A DNA stretch of 10,582 bases, taken from NCBI GenBank assembly GCA_964365905.1, contig CAYIRQ010000049.1, forward strand, positions 1-10,582. The letters run 5' to 3'. The translations under genes were made by a program, and so were the position numbers. Positions within the stretch are counted from its first letter, which is position 1; each line of letters opens with the position of its first letter. Positions 1-5,483 of this stretch are shown here, piece after piece. The notes beneath the pieces were generated by a model, which made no database searches, was not told the origin of the DNA, and saw nothing but the letters and a program-made list of their open reading frames with translations. The stretch comes from CAYIRQ01 sp964365905 (GTDB lineage Bacteria; Patescibacteriota; Gracilibacteria; Peribacterales; Peribacteraceae).

Positions 1-303
1 AATTCGTTCTCGGCGGAAGGTGTAACAGTCAAGTTATTTTTGCGAGTTTCCTTAGCTTAGATACTTCCCATTTGAAAGTGAAATTTGCCGCACGGGAAGA
101 ACTCGAAATCGTGCCGAGTCGGCGGAAGCGCGGACGGGGCTGGTCTTCCGGAGCGCGTACTTCGTCAGGCTCAGCACAGGCTCCGCCCCGGCCGCCATCA
201 TTTTTGCTAAGCTCCGTTCGGATAGCTTCCAGCAAGCTTGGGGCACCACTTATTCGTCACATTTCCTTGAGGGATGATCAGAGGTGTGCTTCACTAGATC
301 GCC
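1..303. other. Intergenic stretch without a supportable gene
   Basis: Open frames exist on both strands here, but none has a recognisable domain. Several are low-complexity Arg/Ser/Pro translations of GC-rich DNA, and the frames overlap one another. The only structure I can name is a copy of a dispersed repeat at 160-183, described separately. The left window edge may cut an upstream gene, but I see no identifiable C-terminus. Confidence 0.5.
160..183. repeat. Dispersed repeat copy (CTTCG..CTCAGCACA type)
   Basis: The reverse complement of this stretch and bases 8045-8069 share the block TGTGCTGAGC followed a few bases later by CGAAG, with similar flanks (GAGCC or GAACT in front). One copy is intergenic and the other lies inside the phosphatase gene. 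I recall similar words as dispersed repeats in many candidate-phylum genomes, but copy number cannot be judged from this window. Confidence 0.5.
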
Positions 304-471
304 ATGTCCCGCAGAGCGACGAACCATAACGGCAAGGGCATCACGATGGGCACGAAGCGCCCGAAGAGCAGCCTCTCTAAGCGCGCTGTCAAGGCGCGAG
401 CGCGCGTGAAGCAGACGGCGAGGCATGCGGAAGTGTTGAAGGCAATGGCGAAGGTGCCGATGTTTGTGTAG
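304..471 (+). CDS. Small basic hypothetical protein (55 aa)
   Basis: I do not recognise a family. The frame encodes 55 residues, very rich in Lys, Arg and Ala, with a helical-looking run around residues 26-50 (SKRAVKARARVKQTARHAEV) and almost no acidic residues. This suggests nucleic-acid or ribosome binding, which is inference. Third codon positions are overwhelmingly G or C, as expected for a real gene in this GC-rich genome. An in-frame TAG at 295-297 makes ATG 304 the first possible start. No Shine-Dalgarno site sits at normal spacing; AGAGG at 280-284 is too far upstream. It converges on the metalloprotease gene with 7 bp between stop codons. A longer minus-strand frame across the same bases (250-945) is Arg/Ser-rich and looks like a shadow. 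Confidence 0.5.
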   Translation: MSRRATNHNGKGITMGTKRPKSSLSKRAVKARARVKQTARHAEVLKAMAKVPMFV

Positions 472-478
472 GGGGCAC

Positions 479-1279
479 TTAGAATCCACCCTCATACGCG
501 ATCTTCGTCGCATCCCATGCAATGCTCCCGTTCCATCCTGCGCCGAGCGCGAGGCCCTTTCCTTCCGGGAAAACATAGGTTTCGATCCATCGCAATTTTG
601 CGGCGAGCACCGGGTTTCCTGCCGCGCGCTCACGGAAGGCCTGCTCCTGGAGCGCAAAGTAGGTGATGGATTCTGCGATGTCCTCGAAAGGATCGTGCAT
701 CGCGTATCCCGTGACGAAGTGATCTTTTCGTGCCTCAGAGAATTTCTCCTCGGAGTTCTTCCAGGAGATTGCGTAAAAGGCGGCGCTCGGGTCATCGTTG
801 AAGGTTGCAATGTGACCGTCAGGGTACGCGCTCTCCCCGCTCTCGCGCGTTCCCCGGAGCATGCCGAGATCCACTCCGTGACCACACAGTTCATGCACGA
901 TGACTGCCGCCATCTCCTTCTTCTCGTTCTCCGGGAGCGAAGCAAGAGGGCCGCGCAGAATCATGGTCGTTGCTGTTGCTTGTCCGCGCTCTGCATTTTC
1001 TGTGTAACGAACGACGACCTGCTCCAAGTTCTGTGTGCAGAGCGGAGGAAGACTTCGAAGAATTCGATCGAGGAAGATCTGGTCCTCGGGGAGAATGTCG
1101 CTTTGCGCAACAACGGGGAGGAGGGGAGGGCGAGAACTAATTCCAACTACCTTCACTCTCGCCATCCCACCCGTATGGACAGCGCCTTTCTCCATCCCCC
1201 CTCTTGCGAGCGCGGCGCTCTGTGCTACAGTAAGAGCGATGAGGAGAAGGATGCCGGCGAGGATGGCGAATTTCCGCAT
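479..1279 (-). CDS. Secreted zinc metalloprotease-like protein (HExxH)
   Basis: A 266-residue exported protein. Residues 1-25 form a classic signal peptide: MRK, a hydrophobic core AILAGILLLIALTV, then a signal peptidase I-type site after SAALA. The mature part carries HELCGH at 129-134, the zinc-binding and catalytic HExxH motif of zincin peptidases. PFEDIAES follows at 197-204, where Glu203 is a plausible third zinc ligand, as in gluzincin-like families with a downstream ExxxE helix. Between them lie DPSAAFYAISW (163-173) and FVTGYAMHDP (188-197), a layout I associate with uncharacterised candidate-phylum proteases. Substrate is unknown; a role at the cell surface or wall is inference. ATG 1279 fits because it places the signal peptide at the N-terminus. 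No Shine-Dalgarno site is visible. The gene is divergent from the RNA methyltransferase gene. It could also be an inactive zincin-fold protein. Confidence 0.75.
   Translation of the reverse strand: MRKFAILAGILLLIALTVAQSAALARGGMEKGAVHTGGMARVKVVGISSRPPLLPVVAQSDILPEDQIFLDRILRSLPPLCTQNLEQVVVRYTENAERGQATATTMILRGPLASLPENEKKEMAAVIVHELCGHGVDLGMLRGTRESGESAYPDGHIATFNDDPSAAFYAISWKNSEEKFSEARKDHFVTGYAMHDPFEDIAESITYFALQEQAFRERAAGNPVLAAKLRWIETYVFPEGKGLALGAGWNGSIAWDATKIAYEGGF
1223..1231 (+). promoter_or_regulatory. Candidate extended -10 inside the protease gene
   Basis: TG-C-TACAGT lies on the + strand, antisense to the signal-peptide codons of the protease gene. The 11-mer TGCTACAGTAA is identical to the one directly in front of pcm (3013-3023). 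It could start a transcript near 1238 that reads into the RNA methyltransferase gene with a leader of about 85 nt. It may be coincidence, since the bases are constrained by coding on the other strand. Confidence 0.3.
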
Positions 1280-1321
1280 GGCTGAAGGTAAAGGATAGTT
1301 TTATAACATCTATCATAGTAG
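1280..1321. promoter_or_regulatory. Divergent promoter region, protease / RNA methyltransferase
   Basis: This 42-bp gap serves two divergent genes. On the + strand TATCAT (1311-1316) lies 5 nt before ATG 1322. On the - strand the same bases read TATGAT within CTATGATAG, and a second AT-rich box TATAAA lies about 20 nt before ATG 1279. The near-palindrome CTATCATAG could serve as a -10 in either direction, which would make the two genes compete for polymerase. The boxes are seen; their function is inferred. Confidence 0.45.
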
Positions 1322-2890
1322 ATGTCAAGTACCCCTCCTGCTGCCCCTGGGCAGCTCATAGAGCTCCAAATCGAGCGTATTGCGGCTACCGGGCAAGGCA
1401 TTGCTCTTCTGCAGGGTATTCCTGTGTTCATCCCGCGGGGGATCCCCGGGCAGCGCCTGCAGGTTACGATCACGAAGGTGAAGGATCGCTACATGGAAGC
1501 CAAAGTGCTGAAGGTACTCGGAACGGCGCCGGGCGAAGTGAAACCGCGCTGTAAGCATTTTGCATCCTGCGGGGGGTGCGTCTGGCAGCACCTTCCGTAC
1601 GAGAAGCAGATCGTCGCGAAGGAAGACATTGTGCGCGAGACACTGGAACACGTGACTCCCGTCGATGAAAAAATCCGCAAAAGCCTTCCCGGTCGCGTGC
1701 TCTCGATTATCCCGAGTCCGCAGGTCTACTACTACCGTAATAAATTGGAACTAAGTTTTGGAGTCGCAGGATCGGCGCAAAAAGTGGGAGAGGAGACGGT
1801 CGCAGCGAACACTCTCCACAAAAAATTTGAAGTGGTGTCGGCGGGCATGAGCGGCAATGGCGCAGGCAAACGTATTCCGCTCGAAGGACAGCCCTCCATC
1901 GGATTCCATCAACCGAACGAGTGGGCGACGATTCTCCCGATCACGGAATGCCATCTCTACGACGAACGAATTCCCACACTCCTCGAAGACGTGCGTCGCT
2001 TCATGGAGGAGACGCGGCTTCCGGTCTATAACCCGCGCAATCATAAGGGTGTACTCCGCACGCTTCTCCTGCGTCGTGGCATTCACACGGGAGAGCACAT
2101 GATCTGCTTCATCGTGCAGGCGCGGAAGCGCGAACTCGAGCCGCTTTTTCAGCATTTCATACGCTTCGGGCAGCGGCCGGAGGTGACATCTCTTCTCGTC
2201 GTCGAACATTTCGGCCTGAACGATAAGCCCGAGACGCCTGTTCTTGCGTCATCGGCGCCGGCCATCGCCCCGCACAAGAAGAGCGCGGTGATGCACGTGC
2301 TCAAGGGGGAATCCTTCATTCGCGAGCGACTCATCGATCTCACGTTCGAGCTCTCGCCTTTCTCCTTCTTCCAGACGAATACTCTTGCTGCGGAAAAGAT
2401 GTATCAAATCATTGCAAAGTTTGCCGATCTCTCCGGAAAGGAAATGGTGCTCGACTGCTACTGTGGCATCGGCTCCATCGGGCAGTTCCTCAGCCGCTTC
2501 GCGCAGAAAGTGGTGGGTATCGAGAGCAACGCTTCTGCGGTGGAAGATGCGCTGCGCAGCGCCGGGAAGAATAAGATCGGGAATATCAGCTTTTATAAAG
2601 GCCTCGCGGAGGATGTGCTCAGTAAACAGCTCGCTCCGGGAGGGAAATACAAATTCGATGTCATCGTCCTCGATCCGCCCCGTGCGGGGCTCCACAAAAA
2701 AGTCATTACTGCCGTCCTCGGACATCAACCACGACGCATTGTCTATGTTTCCTGCAACATCGCGACCTTCGCCCGCGATCTCGCGGAATTTCTCGCGGGC
2801 GGCTACGACCTCCGGATGGTGCAGCCGGTCGACCTCTTCCCGCACACGGCGCATGTCGAAACGGTAGCTTTGTTAGAGAGAAATGGATAA
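1322..2890 (+). CDS. rlmD: 23S rRNA/tRNA m5U methyltransferase, RlmD/TrmA family
   Basis: This enzyme transfers a methyl group from S-adenosylmethionine to C5 of a uridine in RNA, most likely 23S rRNA. Residues 8-65 look like a TRAM RNA-binding domain. The [4Fe-4S] ligands of RumA-type enzymes are Cys77, Cys83 and Cys86 (CKHFASCGGCVW) plus Cys210 (ITECHL). The methyltransferase core has the SAM loop VLDCYCGIGSIGQFL (377-391), Glu401, VLDPPRAG (449-456), the nucleophile Cys478 in YVSCNIATF, and the general base Glu513 in HVETVALLER at the C-terminus, so the set is complete. At 522 aa it is longer than the usual 380-460. Extra material lies at about 145-192 and 303-323, where I found no palindrome. 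ATG 1322 is preceded 5 nt upstream by TATCAT and by no Shine-Dalgarno site. The target position (U1939, U747 or tRNA U54) cannot be told by eye. Confidence 0.9.
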   Translation: MSSTPPAAPGQLIELQIERIAATGQGIALLQGIPVFIPRGIPGQRLQVTITKVKDRYMEAKVLKVLGTAPGEVKPRCKHFASCGGCVWQHLPYEKQIVAKEDIVRETLEHVTPVDEKIRKSLPGRVLSIIPSPQVYYYRNKLELSFGVAGSAQKVGEETVAANTLHKKFEVVSAGMSGNGAGKRIPLEGQPSIGFHQPNEWATILPITECHLYDERIPTLLEDVRRFMEETRLPVYNPRNHKGVLRTLLLRRGIHTGEHMICFIVQARKRELEPLFQHFIRFGQRPEVTSLLVVEHFGLNDKPETPVLASSAPAIAPHKKSAVMHVLKGESFIRERLIDLTFELSPFSFFQTNTLAAEKMYQIIAKFADLSGKEMVLDCYCGIGSIGQFLSRFAQKVVGIESNASAVEDALRSAGKNKIGNISFYKGLAEDVLSKQLAPGGKYKFDVIVLDPPRAGLHKKVITAVLGHQPRRIVYVSCNIATFARDLAEFLAGGYDLRMVQPVDLFPHTAHVETVALLERNG

Positions 2891-2910
2891 TCGAGCGTTG
2901 TGTTCAGCTC

Positions 2911-2999
2911 TATTGTTCAATTGTTATATTGTTCCATTGTTTGCAAGCGAAGCACGTGATCATTCAGCAATTTAACAATTGAGCACTTTAACAATGTCC
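2911..2999. repeat. AATTGTT-type tandem and inverted repeat cluster
   Basis: The spacer holds two imperfect 16-bp units (ATTGTTCAATTGTTAT, then ATTGTTCCATTGTTTG, 2912-2943). On the other side, units starting TTTAACAAT occur at 2971 and 2987. TCAATTGTTA (2917-2926) and TAACAATTGA (2973-2982) are perfect inverted copies 46 bp apart, so transcripts could fold into a long hairpin. Related words occur inside tpiA and at 9992-10019. Confidence 0.7.
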
Positions 3000-3012
3000 A
3001 ACATTCTTTCTT

Positions 3013-3021
3013 TGCTACAGT
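3013..3021 (+). promoter_or_regulatory. Extended -10 promoter of the pcm operon
   Basis: TG-C-TACAGT ends 6 nt before ATG 3028, so transcription would begin at or next to the start codon and give a leaderless mRNA. There is no Shine-Dalgarno sequence in front of pcm, which agrees. No good -35 box is apparent. Confidence 0.55.
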
Positions 3022-3027
3022 AATGTC

Positions 3028-3750
3028 ATGACACCTCTTGATGAACAGAAGCGCGCACTGCTCCTCAAATGGCACGAGGAAGGGTTTCCGGAGCCGCTCA
3101 TCAACGCATTTGCCGAGGTGCCACGGGAACTTTTCCTTCCGGAGGAGCAGCGGGCAAATGCGTACCGTGATCAGCCGCTTCCGATTGGTTTTGATCAAAC
3201 CATCTCGCAGCCAACGACCATCATGCTCATGCTTCAACTGCTCGAAGTAGTTTCTCTCAAATCTCCCGGTCGCGCTTCCAAAGGCTCTGTTTCCCCTGCG
3301 CGGGAAACACACATGAAGGTGCTTGAGATTGGCGCGGGCTCAGGGTACGTGTGCGCGCTGCTTGCGGAACTGGGATGTGCTGTCACGGGGATTGAGATTG
3401 TGCCCGAACTTGCCATCCAGGCATCTCGGATACTCACAAAGCTTGGCTATGCGGATCGCGTGAGCATTCATGCGGGGGATGGGAGCGGGGGATGGGAGGA
3501 GGATGCGCCGTACGATCGCATTCTTATTTCCGCAGGAGCGCCTGATGTGCCCCGCCACCTCTTCTGGCAGATGAAGCCCCGCGGGATTCTGGTTGTCCCT
3601 GTTGGCCGTGTGGAACAGCGCATGCTTGTCTGCCGAAAGAAGAACGGGGAAGTGACGGAAGAGGATCACGGCGCGTTCCTCTTCGTCCCGCTCACGGGGA
3701 AATGGGGGGTGGAGGATGCGGATGATGTGCCGAATCTTCCTTTCGTTTAA
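3028..3750 (+). CDS. pcm: Protein-L-isoaspartate O-methyltransferase
   Basis: This cytoplasmic repair enzyme methylates isoaspartyl residues in aged proteins using S-adenosylmethionine. The family signature is clear. PLPIGFDQTISQP (50-62) matches the GxGQTISxP substrate region with Gly replaced by Asp at the GQ position. VLEIGAGSGYVCALLAELG (98-116) is the SAM loop, and GDGSGGWEEDAPYDRILISA (150-169) and GILVVPVG (186-193) follow. Length is 240 aa against about 210 usually. Much of the excess is a segment at about residues 77-95 between the LLEVV helix and the SAM-binding strand; it contains a DNA hairpin (3289-3308) and looks like an in-frame insertion. Downstream frames follow with 2-bp spacing or overlaps, so this is the first gene of a coupled operon. 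The start is fixed by the extended -10 just upstream. Confidence 0.92.
   Translation: MTPLDEQKRALLLKWHEEGFPEPLINAFAEVPRELFLPEEQRANAYRDQPLPIGFDQTISQPTTIMLMLQLLEVVSLKSPGRASKGSVSPARETHMKVLEIGAGSGYVCALLAELGCAVTGIEIVPELAIQASRILTKLGYADRVSIHAGDGSGGWEEDAPYDRILISAGAPDVPRHLFWQMKPRGILVVPVGRVEQRMLVCRKKNGEVTEEDHGAFLFVPLTGKWGVEDADDVPNLPFV
3289..3308. repeat. In-frame palindromic element inside pcm
   Basis: GTTTCCC (3289-3295) and GGGAAAC (3302-3308) are perfect inverted arms around the 6-nt loop CTGCGC. They encode residues 88-94 of a segment that typical Pcm proteins lack, where the LLE helix runs directly into the RVLEIG strand. It sits in a surface linker rather than in the active site. Confidence 0.6.
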
Positions 3751-3752
3751 TC

Positions 3753-4334
3753 ATGGGCGGAACTGTCACCAAAGACTGGCCCGTCGCGCACATCGTCGAG
3801 AAATATCCGCAGGCGGCGGAAGTGCTTGTGGAGTACGGACTGCACTGCTTTGGGTGCTCGGCGAGTGAATATGAAACCCTCGAAGAGGGGTGGCTTGGGC
3901 ATGGGTTTGCCGCCGAGGATCTGGAGAATTTAGTTTCCGATCTCAATGACTTCATTGCGAGCAATCCTTCTCGACCTCTGGAACTCACAATCACAAAGGA
4001 AGCAGCACTCGCGGTGAAGGAAGTAGGCATGCAAGAGCAGCCGTCCCTGGCTGCGATGTCGGGAACCTTTGGTCTCGCCGTCCTCTCCGATCCCTCGGGC
4101 AATTTCTTCATGGAATTTCGGGAAGGACCCGGAGAAGGAGATCACATCTTCCGGAATAATGATATTCCCGAAGTCGCTGTCTACGCCTCACCTGCCACTC
4201 TCCAGAGCATCGGAGGCGCGACAATCGGCTTTGCAGATGGGAAGTTTAAGTTGGATGTTGGATCTGCGTGCGATTGCACACAGAAGCAATGCAATTGCAG
4301 TGGCCTCGGCACTGCCGTACCATCAGCGGCATGA
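3753..4334 (+). CDS. DUF1858 + HesB/IscA-like fusion protein
   Basis: A 193-residue protein with two parts. Residues 8-67 match DUF1858, the small helical disulfide/metal domain found in ScdA and hybrid-cluster-associated proteins: VAHIVEKYPQAAEVLVEYGL, then HCFGC with Cys32 and Cys35, then the ETLEEG..HG motif. Residues 76-170 resemble a HesB/A-type iron-sulfur carrier fold (LTITKEAALAV, FFMEF, DHIFRNND, VAVYASPATLQSIGGATI). The usual first carrier cysteine in the GCxG loop is absent (the loop reads SDPSGN). The C-terminal CGCG is replaced by a cluster of Cys173, 175, 180 and 182 (CDCTQKQCNC). It may bind a metal or Fe-S cluster or act in thiol redox; that is inference. The start lies 2 bp after the pcm stop and the stop overlaps the next gene by ATGA, so translation is probably coupled. 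Homology is clear for DUF1858 and moderate for HesB. Confidence 0.72.
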   Translation: MGGTVTKDWPVAHIVEKYPQAAEVLVEYGLHCFGCSASEYETLEEGWLGHGFAAEDLENLVSDLNDFIASNPSRPLELTITKEAALAVKEVGMQEQPSLAAMSGTFGLAVLSDPSGNFFMEFREGPGEGDHIFRNNDIPEVAVYASPATLQSIGGATIGFADGKFKLDVGSACDCTQKQCNCSGLGTAVPSAA

Positions 4335-4525
4335 GTGACGAATTTCTCACGCCTCCACGATTGAGAGTCCTCTCCTCTGTGTGCTGTGATCTTGCGGTCA
4401 TTTGGCTTGCTGCAATTCTTGCTGCGGAGGGATGGTTGGCATTGACGGCGGATATTGCCCTCTCTATATTGTTTCTGTTCGTCGCATTGCGTGCGGAAGA
4501 AGCTCTCGAAGGAAACTTGTTATGA
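4331..4525 (+). CDS. Small membrane protein (64 aa, two TM segments)
   Basis: I do not recognise a named family. The 64 residues contain two hydrophobic stretches, about 20-38 (DLAVIWLAAILAAEGWLAL) and 41-54 (DIALSILFLFVALR), followed by an acidic tail (AEEALEGNLL). The ATG overlaps the upstream TGA as ATGA, and the gene's own TGA overlaps the next ATG in the same way. This back-to-back coupling is the main evidence that it is translated. The longer in-frame extension to 4268 lies inside the upstream gene and is unlikely. It probably acts in the membrane with the redox-like protein upstream and the peptides downstream; this is inferred from context only. Confidence 0.65.
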   Translation: MSDEFLTPPRLRVLSSVCCDLAVIWLAAILAAEGWLALTADIALSILFLFVALRAEEALEGNLL

Positions 4526-4641
4526 ATCTCACCGATGCCATCACCATGGGCCAGCTCGTTTCCGTTCTGCTCGTCATAGCGATCCTTCTCGCGTTCATCG
4601 TGCACTACCTCGGAAAGAAACACCGGCACGATCGGCAGTGA
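4522..4641 (+). CDS. Single-TM small protein (39 aa)
   Basis: The 39 residues form a short polar N-terminus, one transmembrane helix at about 11-29 (QLVSVLLVIAILLAFIVHY) and a basic His/Lys/Arg tail (LGKKHRHDRQ), the form of a small inner-membrane anchor with a positive cytoplasmic end. This is one of very few genes in the window with a Shine-Dalgarno-like site: AAGGA at 4509-4513, 8 nt before the ATG. Start and stop overlap both neighbours (ATGA upstream, GTGA downstream). No known family was recognised. Confidence 0.6.
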   Translation: MNLTDAITMGQLVSVLLVIAILLAFIVHYLGKKHRHDRQ

Positions 4642-4748
4642 CGGAACACGTCGGCGGGGCGACGATTGACGTTCGGGACGGGAAGTTTAAGTTGGATGTG
4701 CAGCAGAGTTGTTGCAAGGATGAGAAGGTGGATTGCAGATGCAAGTGA
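4638..4748 (+). CDS. Cys-rich peptide, copy of the HesB-like tail (36 aa)
   Basis: A 36-residue peptide starting at a GTG that overlaps the upstream TGA (GTGA). Its sequence GGATIDVRDGKFKLDV, followed by four cysteines (25, 26, 33, 35), repeats the end of the DUF1858-HesB protein (GGATIGFADGKFKLDV plus CDCTQKQCNC). At DNA level 20 consecutive bases are identical (4239-4258 and 4680-4699). It therefore looks like a detached and diverged copy of one C-terminal strand plus the metal-binding tail. The Cys pattern differs (CC-x6-CxC against CxC-x4-CxC), and the body is closer to canonical HesB (TIDV) than the parent. It could be a small metal-binding or redox peptide, or debris of a larger duplication. 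Confidence 0.5.
   Translation: MTEHVGGATIDVRDGKFKLDVQQSCCKDEKVDCRCK
4680..4699. repeat. 20-bp exact duplication of 4239-4258
   Basis: The same 20 bases, starting GGGAAGTTTAAG, occur in the HesB-like gene and in the 36-aa gene, in the same reading frame and 441 bp apart. Flanking codons are similar at protein level but diverged in DNA. This fits an old tandem duplication or recent gene conversion of the core. Confidence 0.85.
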
Positions 4749-4800
4749 TTTCGGGGTCGATCAGAAGTTCATTGGACGTCTTTAGCAGCGCAGGGAAAAC

Positions 4801-4820
4801 CGCAGGGGCTTGCCCCCGCG
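4801..4820. repeat. GC-rich hairpin GCAGGGGC/GCCCCCGC
   Basis: CGCAGGGGC and GCCCCCGCG form an 8-9-bp stem with one A.C mismatch and a tiny loop. No T-run follows on the + strand, so it is not a standard terminator, though it lies just after the pcm operon and could protect the 3' end. The two words GCAGGGGC and GCCCCCGC recur, permuted, as GCCCCCGCAGGGGC in the palindrome inside tpiA (9604-9624). The two may belong to one element family. Confidence 0.5.
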
Positions 4821-4855
4821 TAGTTCAGTGAATGCCCAAAACCCAAAACATCTTA

Positions 4856-5419
4856 TTATGCGCGAAAAAAGAAAGCTCCTAACACTACGGTGAATAAAAG
4901 CGTTGAAACAAAAATGCGCTTTATGTTTTTTTGTACCAAACTTTCATGTTTTTCGCTTTCATTTTCGTGTTTTATAGAGTGCCAGCCAAGCAATATCCCA
5001 ATTGCGATTACAATAGTCCACAATATATTTGCACCAGTTACTCCATTTATAAAAAAGGCGACTAAGCCGACACCAAGCAAAGTGAGCAAAATAATTGAGA
5101 ATGTATTTGCAATAGATTTACTTTGAGTTGGTGCAAGTATTGAAAGCATATAAATTAGAGCAGAACCCGTGAGAAGTCCTGTTGCGGCAACAGTTAATGT
5201 TTCGATACTGTCGAGACCAACTAAAAAATTAGTCACGCTATCCATGATCCTACTAATTGGTCCAGAGCCAACTCCAAATATTTTTTCAAATAAAATTATT
5301 AGCAGTCGATTGAACCAAAAGATAAATCTTACAATCCAGTCCGACAGCACGATGATTGTAAATGCTGCAGGTAATAGCGATAGCCAACGGAGCGTTTTTG
5401 TGTGCTTATAATTAGTCAC
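4856..5419 (-). CDS. AT-rich multi-pass membrane protein, probably acquired
   Basis: A 187-residue integral membrane protein without a family I recognise. Hydrophobic segments lie at about 13-38, 74-95, 104-125, 132-146 and 168-185; several charged residues (HENESEKHESLVQKNIKR, 150-167) form one loop. Base composition is sharply different from the neighbours: 60-base blocks at 4921, 4981 and 5041 have 28%, 40% and 38% G+C by my count, while flanking genes are near 60%. Codons end largely in A or T. This points to recent horizontal transfer. The start is GTG 5419, the first in-frame start; TAATTC lies 5 nt upstream and no Shine-Dalgarno is present. It sits alone between unrelated functions, so its role is not suggested by context. 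Confidence 0.7.
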   Translation of the reverse strand: MTNYKHTKTLRWLSLLPAAFTIIVLSDWIVRFIFWFNRLLIILFEKIFGVGSGPISRIMDSVTNFLVGLDSIETLTVAATGLLTGSALIYMLSILAPTQSKSIANTFSIILLTLLGVGLVAFFINGVTGANILWTIVIAIGILLGWHSIKHENESEKHESLVQKNIKRIFVSTLLFTVVLGAFFFRA

Positions 5420-5437
5420 TAAGAATTATTTTGGAAC

Positions 5438-5470
5438 GAAGTGGAGAATGCTTCGTGAAGGCTCTACTTC
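5438..5470. terminator. Hairpin between sugar transferase and membrane gene
   Basis: GAAGTGGAG (5438-5446) pairs with CTCTACTTC (5462-5470) at 8 of 9 positions, plus one G.U on the + strand. A smaller CTTC/GAAG stem lies inside. It lies just past the sugar transferase stop on the minus strand, where a terminator is expected, but a U-tract is lacking. It may be only a processing or stabilising hairpin. Confidence 0.3.
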
Positions 5471-5483
5471 CTATTTGTATTTG

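Noticed and set aside
29..329. Three overlapping 65-85-aa frames at the left edge
   Set aside because: All use weak starts, show low-complexity Arg/Ser/Pro composition and run through the dispersed repeat copy; no domain is visible.
250..945. 231-aa minus-strand open frame
   Set aside because: Overlaps most of the metalloprotease gene in another frame and is an Arg/Ser/Thr-rich shadow with no domain.
464..1285. 273-aa plus-strand open frame
   Set aside because: Antisense to the entire metalloprotease gene, which has a signal peptide and HExxH. The antisense product has no recognisable motif.
1239..1298. Short frame MRRRMPARMANF.. behind the TGCTACAGT box
   Set aside because: Antisense to the protease signal peptide and only repetitive basic residues. 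The -10-like box is listed at low confidence, but a gene is not supported.
2249..2854. 201-aa minus-strand open frame
   Set aside because: Antisense to the catalytic half of the RNA methyltransferase, a typical GC-rich shadow frame.
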